Positions 27,601-33,667 of a stretch of DNA of 45,531 nucleotides are shown in pieces. Where the stretch lies: the IMG/VR virus record IMGVR_UViG_3300043446_005040, positions 1 to 45,531 of that record; one strand, written 5' to 3'. Position numbers and translations under genes: made by a program. Position 1 is the first letter of the stretch, and every line of letters begins with the position of its first letter. Source of the DNA: a virus. Under the pieces are notes generated by a model that did not search any database, was not told the origin of the DNA, and saw only the letters and a list, made by a program, of their open reading frames with translations.

Positions 27601-28051
27601 AATTTGGACAAAAGCTAAAGAAGTAAAAATTGGAGATATTGCAGTTTCTATTTCAATGGATAATTTGGAAGATGAAACAAAAATAGATCCTTACACATGG
27701 TCATCAAAAGAATTAAAAAATATTAAATATGAAAAAACTGAAATTAAAAATATATTAACCCACACAAAAGATGTTACTTTAATCTTAAATAAAGATCAAA
27801 ATAAAAGATTTTCCCTTGAGCAAACAGTTTTAATGAATAGGTCGGGAGTTTGGTTTTTTGGCTCAACTGGCCAGCTAGAAATTGGTGACATTCTTTTAGA
27901 GGAGCAAAATGATAAAAGCTTTAAGAACATAGAAGTTACATCTATAGATATTATAGATGGTCAAAGAGAGGTTTTTGAATTTGATGCATCCCCCCATGAT
28001 TTGCTGTTAGCAGGAAGCCTTGTTGTTCATAATAAAAAGGTATTTGCTTGA
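24686..28051 (+). CDS. Tail fibre/adhesin with Ig-like domains, Pro/Phe repeat and C-terminal Hint domain
   Basis: 1121 residues from ATG 24686, two bases after the previous stop; no Shine-Dalgarno, so probably coupled. Order: N-terminal ~50 residues with W-rich repeats (WGKQYTNSNWGEIKRVWVKK); beta-sandwich domains; Ig-like domains near 830-935 (FTCSTGTWNGTPTPTYTYNW); a 42-residue SPPFFPP-type repeat (about 915-956); then a Hint domain from Cys957 (CIDQDTPIAL, KAKEVKIGD) to His1115-Asn1116 (LVVHN), followed by only five residues (KKVFA). Hint domains self-cleave or splice. Here Lys, not Cys/Ser/Thr, follows the HN, so cleavage or ligation to another nucleophile is likelier than splicing. The block-B His seems replaced by Gln (SLEQTVL). 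Confidence 0.82.
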   Translation: MANAPKIWGKQYTNSNWGEIKRVWVKKDPGTIWERARKIWLKVYTTGTWKLIFSGGNLPVSSETDPISIRYNSYTGTKLTDSYAFIGGPASDGTDTQSLLSAYYLYGHDGSYTNYTSITNRHYKYAYPTINDVLGTLEDDDILNTKSNMEVAENCYIWYNLKVWNGSDPFDAVEFEAGPVYMIKQDVYANSFPSISGTQSVDNTISMVYNYKNYWYNSPDQSDSYIAWYRSSDGYTLPGVNTDSDVGNPVAIKYFTDSSTNNTTSIQGALSYNVTSADSGYYLICRTHVENSYTKYFNNPVDYRVSTNGKIGVPPPTNSVKPYYELISGTANTVGATYRFYPGTWNNPASGTTLQYRYILDKNNISGTNVFTNPGVTTFTSDTYFDYTFNNQITDTLSFYVLATNGSESLNYAFAQTSLGPILAPFTLGTVPVSGGSSGTYSDTGTRDVSAGATLTVSPTGWPTGTTFTYQWYRTSGGQQNVGAWGSSASQAVGTSYVGENTYCKVTYSNSNYPTNGSGYLFTDGFTIVPSAPTFSLTNNNNGTFTISGVASGGAGYYEGSYTYAGNTYAIARTAIGTDKTFSPGAGDVVVTLYGTKYVSALGLYFKGYESNSHSVTVQQITLGDFTYSLSNSTPTPYWSIGAGINITGSSNNVMTVTWRPADGVVSSYADQVSGVYNSYLYNTGLSTSDVWTYSSSGNESATVYAYNNNTSTYSVTVSWTPSANAQSYMVNYTIPGKGIYGAWSGPITGNSWTYTTDQSVTASVTAYSNANGTGVSKGGSVSGSSSLTASGTSVSATGGPFYLTYTPPAVKPSIVTYPAITPTSGTLGSTQFTCSTGTWNGTPTPTYTYNWYYLKSSGWTSTGVTTSTYTPPTSLSSITGFLYTLYCEVTATNSAGSTVAGSNSVGVSSPSVFSPPFFPPFFPPFFPPSFFTPPFFPPGFFSPPFFPPFFPPSFFCIDQDTPIALIKNNEIIWTKAKEVKIGDIAVSISMDNLEDETKIDPYTWSSKELKNIKYEKTEIKNILTHTKDVTLILNKDQNKRFSLEQTVLMNRSGVWFFGSTGQLEIGDILLEEQNDKSFKNIEVTSIDIIDGQREVFEFDASPHDLLLAGSLVVHNKKVFA
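27428..27553 (+). repeat. Tandem Pro/Phe-coding low-complexity repeat
   Basis: Seven or so units of the form TTC/TTT-TTC/TTT-CCA-CCN encode FFPP, interrupted by PSFF, TPP, PGFF and SPP. It lies just before the Hint cysteine codon (27554). The DNA units vary at third positions, so selection seems to act on the protein. Its direct-repeat nature could allow copy-number change. Confidence 0.85.
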
Positions 28052-28062
28052 TTTTAAATAAA

Positions 28063-28071
28063 TGATATAAT
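28063..28071 (+). promoter_or_regulatory. Extended -10 promoter TGATATAAT after the fibre genes
   Basis: TATAAT at 28066-28071 preceded by TGA, with a poor TTGCTT -35 at 28044-28049 (16-base spacer). GAGGAGG follows before the ATG at 28087. Confidence 0.55.
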
Positions 28072-28086
28072 ATATGAGGAGGAAAA

Positions 28087-28302
28087 ATGTCGGCACTATT
28101 AACAAATGAAGAAAAGATCACAATAATTGATCAACATATTAAATCAATTAATTATTCCCTATACGGATTTGAGTTAGAGCTTAAAGAAGCTCAAGCTATA
28201 TCCAACCCTGACTCAGAAGTAATTGCAAGTATTAATTTAAGGATTTCTGATCATGTTGCAAAAATATCTGCATTAAACGAAGAACTAGCAACATTACAAT
28301 AA
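28087..28302 (+). CDS. Small helical protein of unknown function (71 aa)
   Basis: GAGGAGG lies just upstream of the ATG. The protein is almost all helix with heptad-like hydrophobic spacing: LTNEEKITIIDQHIKSINYSLYGFELELKEAQA, then a short break at SNPDSE and a second helix ending ISALNEELATLQ. A helical hairpin that self-associates or holds a fibre together is plausible. I recall similar small genes following fibre genes in related phages but know no function. A second helical gene follows 13 bases later. Confidence 0.7.
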   Translation: MSALLTNEEKITIIDQHIKSINYSLYGFELELKEAQAISNPDSEVIASINLRISDHVAKISALNEELATLQ

Positions 28303-28315
28303 GAATAGAGAAAAA

Positions 28316-28498
28316 ATGGAAAAAGCAGAATTAATAATTGCTGCTCTACAGCAGCGCATTGGCGAAATGACTGCCAATTATGAAACAACAATAGCATTAC
28401 TTAGAGCCGAGCTAACTCTTATTTCAAATTCTCAAGAAGAAAAACAAAATGCTATTGAAGAATATACTCAAGAACTTCAAAATAAACTTGATTTATAA
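28316..28498 (+). CDS. Small coiled-coil protein of unknown function (60 aa)
   Basis: A single long helix with regular Leu/Ile heptads (AELIIAALQQRIGEMTANYE...LLRAELTLI...IEEYTQELQNKL) and no Cys, Pro or Gly break of note. Probably a coiled-coil oligomer, perhaps pairing with the preceding 71-residue protein. The ribosome site is weak (AGAGAA), and the gap of 13 bases suggests one transcript. Confidence 0.65.
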   Translation: MEKAELIIAALQQRIGEMTANYETTIALLRAELTLISNSQEEKQNAIEEYTQELQNKLDL

Positions 28499-28539
28499 AA
28501 TAATATATTAGATAATATATACAAACTGAAAGGTATTAA

Positions 28540-29352
28540 TTGACAAACGATCTTAAATGGATGATTTCGTCTGATCAACAGTTTCCTTATCAAGACGATA
28601 AGGCTATTGAATTATGGTTTAAAGTGATGAAATGGTTTAAGCCAGATGTAGTTGATTATGCGGGAGATACAGATGATCAGGCTTGCTACAGCAAATATAC
28701 TGATAATCGTCCTACTGAATTTTTAAAAATGCATAAAGATGAAAATGGAGATGCAATTGTTCCATTAATTCAGCATGAGGCTAAACAAGCTGCTGATTTT
28801 TATGCAAAAACTAGACAAGTAGCTGGAAAAGATGCGCAATTATTTAGTGCATTGGGTAATCATGATATTCGTATTTTTGATTACCTAGAAAAAAAATTGC
28901 CAGATTATATTCCAGTAGTTACCCCTGAAACTTTATGGGGATTAGATTCGTTAGGTTATGAATACATATACTATAACGAGTTGCCAAAGTTACGCTTTGG
29001 CGATATACATATTCATCACGGCGTTGGGTTATCTCAAAACGCAGGTGAATCAGTCCGTAAGGATGTAGAAAACTGGGGAATATCCTTGATCCGAGGACAT
29101 TCTCACCGTGCTGGCACATTTTTTCAAACATATGAGTTGAGAAATAACGGTAAAGGTGAGATACTGAGAGGGTATGAACTAGGTCATATGAGTGATGAAA
29201 AAAGCACTGGTATGGGATATACCAATGTTCATAACTGGCAAAAAGCATTTGCAATAGCACATATTGAAAATGGTGTTTATCCACACATTCAAATTATTGA
29301 AATTTCGCCAGATTATACTTGTTATGTGGATGGCAAGAAATTTACATTATAA
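28540..29352 (+). CDS. Calcineurin-like metallophosphoesterase
   Basis: 270 residues from TTG 28540 with AAAGG seven bases upstream. The five metal-ligand motifs of the family are present in order: SDQQFPYQD near residue 10 (D-x-H position altered to D-x-Q), YAGDTDD (~40), LGNHD (~107), IHHG (~164) and GHSHRAG (~184). These enzymes hydrolyse phosphomono- or diesters at a two-metal site. The substrate is unknown; phage members may act on nucleic acid or nucleotides. The usual first-motif His is replaced by Gln, so metal binding may differ. It lies between fibre-associated and holin-like genes. Confidence 0.82.
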   Translation: MTNDLKWMISSDQQFPYQDDKAIELWFKVMKWFKPDVVDYAGDTDDQACYSKYTDNRPTEFLKMHKDENGDAIVPLIQHEAKQAADFYAKTRQVAGKDAQLFSALGNHDIRIFDYLEKKLPDYIPVVTPETLWGLDSLGYEYIYYNELPKLRFGDIHIHHGVGLSQNAGESVRKDVENWGISLIRGHSHRAGTFFQTYELRNNGKGEILRGYELGHMSDEKSTGMGYTNVHNWQKAFAIAHIENGVYPHIQIIEISPDYTCYVDGKKFTL

Positions 29353-29361
29353 GGAGATATA

Positions 29362-29553
29362 ATGAATAAGCAATTACAAGCAGCACTTGCTTCATATGTT
29401 CGCACAGCAGTCTCTGCTGCAGCAGCTATGTACATGGCAGGTCACACTGACGCTAAGTCTCTAGGAATGGCAGCACTTGGTGCTGTTCTCGGACCTTTGG
29501 CTAGAGCCGTTAACCCAAATGATTCTTCTTTTGGGCGTGGAGCAGCAAAGTAA
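29362..29553 (+). CDS. Small membrane protein, holin-like candidate
   Basis: 63 residues. Ala-rich hydrophobic segments at about 8-28 (ASYVRTAVSAAAAMYMAG) and 33-48 (LGMAALGAVLGPLARAV) are joined by a short polar turn, and the tail NPNDSSFGRGAAK is polar. Two short membrane helices and small size fit a holin, but the endolysin gene is about 16 kb away on this map, so the call is weak. The conserved NPND..FGRG ending is familiar from actinophage proteins. AAGGAGA precedes the ATG. Codon use leans to the high-expression type. Confidence 0.5.
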   Translation: MNKQLQAALASYVRTAVSAAAAMYMAGHTDAKSLGMAALGAVLGPLARAVNPNDSSFGRGAAK

Positions 29554-29562
29554 AATTAAATA

Positions 29563-29751
29563 ATGATGACCTGCAAAAGATGTAATGGCAGGGTTTTTAT
29601 AGACCGTGTTTTTTCGCAAAAATTAAGGATAGAATTATTCTGTGGTTTATGTGGCAAACGTTGGTTTATACGTAAAAGTGGGAATGCATTTGGAGAATGG
29701 CTAAACAAAAAAGAGCACAAACTCAACGTAGAATCTTGTATTTTTATTTAA
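29563..29751 (+). CDS. Small zinc-ribbon protein
   Basis: 62 residues with CKRC near the N-terminus and CGLCGKRW about 25 residues later, a four-Cys zinc ribbon, followed by a WL-containing tail. Such small ribbons often assist transcription or replication proteins. The ATG at 29566 is an alternative start. The last 55 bases overlap the next gene in another frame, where the real C-terminus could be affected by that gene's constraint. Confidence 0.6.
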   Translation: MMTCKRCNGRVFIDRVFSQKLRIELFCGLCGKRWFIRKSGNAFGEWLNKKEHKLNVESCIFI

Positions 29752-30212
29752 ATAACGATTTGCATAGAACTTTACAAGTAAATCGCTCTGATGATACAAT
29801 TATTGCATTCAACTTCAGAGAGGGTAAGCGTGTAGCATATAATTATATGGATGTTAAAAAAAACAGAAAACACGCTTACTCAATCTCTGAGGTAGCTAAA
29901 TTAATAAATAGACATACTGATACAATTAAAAGGCATTTAAGATCGGGAGATATTAAAAAGCCACAACAGGCTTATGCCGTAGAAGATAAAAGTAAATTAA
30001 GTAGATATTATTTTAATGATGAAGATATCAGACAGATAAGAGAATTTTTTAAAACCGTACACATAGGTAGGCCAAGGAAAGATGGAGAAATTACTGCAAG
30101 TAATATTCCATCAAAAGCCGAATTAGAAGCATTGCTTAGAAATGAAAACATATTATATGCAAAAAATAAAGATGGAGAATTTGTTCCAGTTTGGAAGGCT
30201 CCAGAATGGTAA
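29697..30212 (+). CDS. MerR-like helix-turn-helix DNA-binding protein
   Basis: 171 residues from ATG 29697, TTGGAG upstream. A basic N-terminus (MAKQKRAQTQRR) and a beta region precede a winged-helix of the MerR/excisionase kind at about residues 62-120: YSISEVAKLINRHTDTIKRHLRSG (recognition helix) and RYYFNDEDIRQIREFF. It probably regulates phage transcription, and it sits at the head of the replication block. The target is unknown; the recurrent TGnTATAAT promoters are obvious candidates. The next gene's start overlaps the last codons. Confidence 0.7.
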   Translation: MAKQKRAQTQRRILYFYLNNDLHRTLQVNRSDDTIIAFNFREGKRVAYNYMDVKKNRKHAYSISEVAKLINRHTDTIKRHLRSGDIKKPQQAYAVEDKSKLSRYYFNDEDIRQIREFFKTVHIGRPRKDGEITASNIPSKAELEALLRNENILYAKNKDGEFVPVWKAPEW

Positions 30213-30457
30213 ATAAATTAAATAAAGAGGCAAAGCACACTTTAGATTTAGCACTGAGGGTTTTAGAGCATGCAATGGAGTTAGCTTCAGAAAAAGAAGA
30301 TTTAGAAGCAATAATTGCCATATCAGATAGATTAATGATGTTATATCAACACCTTTCTGATAAAAATGTTAAGAAATTTAAAACTGGTTTTTCAATAGAA
30401 CCAGTTACAAGGAAAAAAGATGATGAGGAAGAGGACACTGAATATGAGTCAGACTAA
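30206..30457 (+). CDS. Small acidic helical protein, unknown function
   Basis: 83 residues from ATG 30206, chosen because GGAAGG lies upstream; an in-frame TTG at 30191 is possible. Mostly helical (KEAKHTLDLALRVLEHAMEL...LEAIIAISDRLMMLYQHL), with a very acidic C-terminus (KDDEEEDTEYESD). No motif is recognised. It overlaps both the preceding HTH gene and the following gene, so it belongs to the early replication transcript. Confidence 0.6.
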   Translation: MVNKLNKEAKHTLDLALRVLEHAMELASEKEDLEAIIAISDRLMMLYQHLSDKNVKKFKTGFSIEPVTRKKDDEEEDTEYESD

Positions 30458-30650
30458 TGTAAAGGTAGAATTAAATTTTACAAGAAATCTTGGTAATTTT
30501 GAAAGTGTTAAAATAGGTATAGGCGTTGAAGATTGGGTTCGTGAAGGAGAAAATACTTCAACTGCTACGGATAGAGTTTACAAGTTTGTAGAAGAAAAAT
30601 TATTAGAAAAAGTTAATGAAATAGAGGAAGATTTAAAAGGTAGGAAGTAA
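30444..30650 (+). CDS. Conserved small phage protein, unknown function (68 aa)
   Basis: The ATG at 30444 is chosen; an in-frame ATG at 30420 lies deeper in the previous gene. The phrase VKVELNFTRNLGNFESVKIGIGVEDWVREGE followed by a helix RVYKFVEEKLLEKVNEIEED is one I recognise as a recurrent small protein near helicase genes of actinophages; its function is not known to me. The stop overlaps the next ATG (TAATG). Confidence 0.65.
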   Translation: MSQTNVKVELNFTRNLGNFESVKIGIGVEDWVREGENTSTATDRVYKFVEEKLLEKVNEIEEDLKGRK

Positions 30651-30982
30651 TGTCTAAAGAAGATCCTAAGCAAGCGTATGCACTAGTATCTCTTTATATA
30701 AGCCTATATAAAAATAAATATAATAAGCAACCAATTGTAAATAGATACCGTGAAAAATGGGCTATGCAAGATGTTATAGAAACTGTTGGCTATCAAAGGG
30801 CAAAAGAACTTCTTGAATATTATTTTCATTTAAATAAAAGTGGTCATCCTTTAAATTGGTTTTTATATAATTTTGATAGAATAGATGACACATTAATAAA
30901 GTCTGAAATAGATAAAAAGTATAGAGTAGAATTAAGAAATAAAACAAAAGACATGGTAGAACAGGAATTAAATGAATACTGA
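30650..30982 (+). CDS. Helical protein next to DnaB, possible helicase loader
   Basis: 110 residues, helical, rich in Tyr and Lys: QAYALVSLYISLYKNKYNKQPIVNRYREKWAMQDVIETVGYQRAKELLEYYF and a HPLNWFLYNFDRID turn. It lies between the previous small gene (one-base overlap) and dnaB (11-base overlap). Many phages encode their helicase loader directly before the helicase. That role here is inferred from position and size only; there is no ATPase motif, so it would be of the non-ATPase loader kind. Confidence 0.5.
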   Translation: MSKEDPKQAYALVSLYISLYKNKYNKQPIVNRYREKWAMQDVIETVGYQRAKELLEYYFHLNKSGHPLNWFLYNFDRIDDTLIKSEIDKKYRVELRNKTKDMVEQELNEY

Positions 30983-32204
30983 AGCAGCATTGCTTTCTGC
31001 AATATGTAAAAATAAAGACATTGCTACAGTTTTAACAGATAATGTAGACGAAGTTTTTGTTTCGCATAGAGATGTGTGGGAAGGTTTAAAGTCGTATTAT
31101 TTAAAATTTAGAGCAGTTCCAGATGCGTCTGTTTTAACAGAAAAATTTCCTGATTTTGAACCTGAGTCTGTAAATGCAGAAACTGGGTATTATCTTGATA
31201 ATTTAAAAAATGATTTTCTGACAGCTAGAATTAAAGATATACTTTTAAGAAATGGAGTTTCTTTAAAAAATAATTCAGCAAAGCGTGTGTTACTCGACAT
31301 GCAGACAGAACTCTACGGATTAGCAAGAATGACTGGAGAGGTAAGAGATGTAGATTTAACTGATTTTGAATTAGCTGAAAAACATTTTGAATCAATTCGT
31401 GAGCGTTCAATTGCCATGGGGGGAAGCCCAGGCATTAAGACAGGCTTTAACGCCATAGACCTTGCATACCCTACTGGAATGGCTCCAGGACACCTTATAG
31501 TCATGATTGGATGGCCAGGTAGGGGTAAGACCTGGTTCTCTTCTTATTTGGCCTGTAAAGCGTGGGAACAAGGCTTTAAACCAATGATCATATCTCTTGA
31601 AATGTCTCCAGAAAATATGCGTGATCGCATTTATACCATGATGGGGTCTGGCTTATTTAAAGCTTCAGATTTTTCTAAGGGCATGGTAAATACAGATGAT
31701 TTTAGAAATTGGGCAACAGACAAGTTTACCGATAAGCAACAGTTCATTTTGATATCTAATGAAGGGCAAGGTCAGGTAACTCCAAATACAGTACAAGCAA
31801 AAATAGATCAATATAAACCAGATTTAGTAATTTTAGATTACCATCAATTGTTTAATGATTCATCAGGTGCAAAATCAGAAATTGAAAGAAATAGAAATAT
31901 TTCTCGTGATTTTAAATTGCTTGCAATGCGTAATAATATTCCAGTAATTGATATTACTGCTGCAACAATGGATGATATTTCAGATCAAGATTCTCCTCCA
32001 ATGATGAGCCAAGTAGCCTGGTCTAAAGCAATCGAATACGATGCTGATATGGCTATTGCTGTTCACAAAAACCCACAAAGCAATATTATGGAAATTGTTA
32101 GTAGAAAAAATAGACACGGTACTGATTTTGCCTTCTATTTAGATTGGGATCTCAATAGGGGAATTGTTGAAGAAATTTACGAAATGGACATAAAACAAGA
32201 TTAA
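30972..32204 (+). CDS. dnaB: Replicative DNA helicase, DnaB family
   Basis: 410 residues. The N-terminal domain (to ~110) is the DnaB hairpin type (HRDVWEGLKSYYLKF). The RecA-like domain has GWPGRGKTW (Walker A, ~180), MIISLEMSPENMRDRIY (motif 1a), DLVILDYHQLF (Walker B, ~290) and an SKAIEYDADMAIAVHK / SRKNRHGTDFAFYLDWD end typical of motifs 3 and 4. It unwinds DNA at the fork as a hexamer. It starts the core replication operon and is followed by a ~50-base gap with a new promoter. Confidence 0.92.
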   Translation: MNTEAALLSAICKNKDIATVLTDNVDEVFVSHRDVWEGLKSYYLKFRAVPDASVLTEKFPDFEPESVNAETGYYLDNLKNDFLTARIKDILLRNGVSLKNNSAKRVLLDMQTELYGLARMTGEVRDVDLTDFELAEKHFESIRERSIAMGGSPGIKTGFNAIDLAYPTGMAPGHLIVMIGWPGRGKTWFSSYLACKAWEQGFKPMIISLEMSPENMRDRIYTMMGSGLFKASDFSKGMVNTDDFRNWATDKFTDKQQFILISNEGQGQVTPNTVQAKIDQYKPDLVILDYHQLFNDSSGAKSEIERNRNISRDFKLLAMRNNIPVIDITAATMDDISDQDSPPMMSQVAWSKAIEYDADMAIAVHKNPQSNIMEIVSRKNRHGTDFAFYLDWDLNRGIVEEIYEMDIKQD

Positions 32205-32230
32205 TTTTATGTAACAATCTTTTTTTTTAG

Positions 32231-32236
32231 TATAAT
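32231..32236 (+). promoter_or_regulatory. Possible -10 element before the 123-residue gene
   Basis: TATAAT at 32231-32236 follows a run of nine T. No TG extension and no convincing -35, so this is weaker than the others. AAAGGTAG lies before the ATG at 32259. Confidence 0.4.
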
Positions 32237-32258
32237 TGCATCAAGAGTAAAGGTAGTT

Positions 32259-32630
32259 ATGCTAAATAGAAATATAAAAAGTTTTATAATTTCTGGAGTT
32301 ATTAAAGATGATTCAAAAATAAGTAAAGCCAGAGAAAATTATGAAAGATTATTATTGCAAGATATGAGAGATAAAGGTTATGTGCCAGTCTTAGATCTTG
32401 AGTCTCAATTTTCTATAAAGTATAATGAAAATAAAGATAGTTATAGTTTTTTTCTTGAAATGTTTGGCGTGTATTTAGGCAAAAAAAAAGCTCAAGAAGT
32501 AGAGGGTTTTTCTGGCCAACAATTCTTCAAAAGAATAACAATGGAAGTAATAAGTCCACCTCCAGCATTTAATGTAAAAAATTTTCCACATTTTTTCCCC
32601 CCAGCTTTTGTTAAGCAAATAGACAAGTAA
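32259..32630 (+). CDS. Conserved phage protein of unknown function between helicase and primase
   Basis: 123 residues, AAAGGTAG upstream. Central phrase DMRDKGYVPVLDLESQFSIKYNENKDSYSFFLEMFGVYLGKKKA is one I recall from actinophage replication regions; no function is known to me. The end is unusual: SPPPAFNVKNFPHFFPPAF, a Pro/Phe-rich tail that brings to mind the FFPP repeat of the Hint fibre, though it is short and may be chance. It has its own likely promoter and is followed by the primase promoter. Confidence 0.6.
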   Translation: MLNRNIKSFIISGVIKDDSKISKARENYERLLLQDMRDKGYVPVLDLESQFSIKYNENKDSYSFFLEMFGVYLGKKKAQEVEGFSGQQFFKRITMEVISPPPAFNVKNFPHFFPPAFVKQIDK

Positions 32631-32639
32631 TATATTTTT

Positions 32640-32648
32640 TGATATAAT
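32640..32648 (+). promoter_or_regulatory. Extended -10 promoter TGATATAAT of the primase gene
   Basis: TG at 32640-32641 and TATAAT at 32643-32648. The primase ATG (32655) is seven bases past the -10, where transcription would begin, so the message is probably leaderless. No ribosome site is present in between. Confidence 0.6.
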
Positions 32649-32654
32649 TTTAAA

Positions 32655-33617
32655 ATGCTTATGGAAAAATATTTACCGTCACAAATCAAAGATGTGTTAG
32701 AAAACATTGGAATTAAAATTTATAACCAATCAGATAGTGATTTTTTATGCTATTGTCCATTTCACAATAATAAACACACACCGTCATTTGCTATAAGTAA
32801 AACTACTGGGTTGTTTATTTGTTATAATCCATCATGCGATGCTAGAGGAAATTTAGAATATTTGATATCTCAAATTGGAAAATATAATAATTTTGAAGTT
32901 GCAAAGTTTATTAGAGAATTACATAAAAATAGACCCGATACTTTTTATGAAGATCTTGAGGATATATTTACAGATAAAAAGGAATTTAATCTATTCCCAC
33001 AAATGGTTATTGATGATTTGCACAGTAATTTAAATAAATCTGAACGTGCTAAAGAGTATTTTTTATCAAGAAATATTAATGAAGATTCAATGAATTATTT
33101 TGAACTTGGGTATTCTGATAAACAAGATATGGTAACTGTCCCCTTGCATAGCCCAGATGGGATGCCTGTCGGTATTATTGGTAGGTCTGTAGAAGGAAAA
33201 AGATTTAAAAACAGCGATAACCTCCCACGTAGTTTAACAATGTTTAACATACACAGAGCTAAAAAATTAAGTGCTACTACAATAGTTTGCGAGTCTTCAT
33301 TTGATGCGATTAGAATTCATCAAGCAGGATACCCAAATGTTGTTGCAACCCTAGGGGGCGGGATTTCTAAACAAAATGTACAAAATTTAAATAGATATTC
33401 TTCATCTATTATTATTGCAACTGATGCAGATGAAGCAGGAAGAAAACTTGGGAATGAAATAGCTGGACGGCTTACTAATAAAAATATAAGCTGGGCTTCA
33501 TTTACCGATGGAGTCATATATCCTAATGGTGCAAAAGATGTGGGGGATCTCACAGACCAAGAAATAAAAAGTTGCATTAAAAATGCAGTAAGTCATTTTG
33601 AATATATTTCTTGGTGA
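32655..33617 (+). CDS. dnaG: DnaG-type primase, short form
   Basis: 320 residues, about half of bacterial DnaG. The N-terminal CHC2 zinc finger is complete: CYCPFHNNKHTPSFAI...LFICYNPSCDARGN. A linker is followed by a Toprim domain with TIVCESSFDAIRIHQAGYPNVVATLGGG (conserved Glu) and SSIIIATDADEAGRKLG (D-x-D). The C-terminal helicase-binding domain is absent, as in many phage primases. It makes RNA primers for the phage polymerase. The start seems leaderless; a second ATG at 32661 is also possible. Confidence 0.9.
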   Translation: MLMEKYLPSQIKDVLENIGIKIYNQSDSDFLCYCPFHNNKHTPSFAISKTTGLFICYNPSCDARGNLEYLISQIGKYNNFEVAKFIRELHKNRPDTFYEDLEDIFTDKKEFNLFPQMVIDDLHSNLNKSERAKEYFLSRNINEDSMNYFELGYSDKQDMVTVPLHSPDGMPVGIIGRSVEGKRFKNSDNLPRSLTMFNIHRAKKLSATTIVCESSFDAIRIHQAGYPNVVATLGGGISKQNVQNLNRYSSSIIIATDADEAGRKLGNEIAGRLTNKNISWASFTDGVIYPNGAKDVGDLTDQEIKSCIKNAVSHFEYISW

Positions 33618-33623
33618 TATAAT
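33615..33623 (+). promoter_or_regulatory. Extended -10 promoter before the SSB gene
   Basis: TG at 33615-33616 and TATAAT at 33618-33623, overlapping the primase stop. The 45-base leader holds a small GGGC/GCCC hairpin (33633-33636 with 33645-33648) and AAGGAGAA before the ATG at 33668. Confidence 0.6.
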
Positions 33624-33667
33624 AGTAATACAGGGCATCCTATAGCCCAAAACACAAGGAGAATAAA

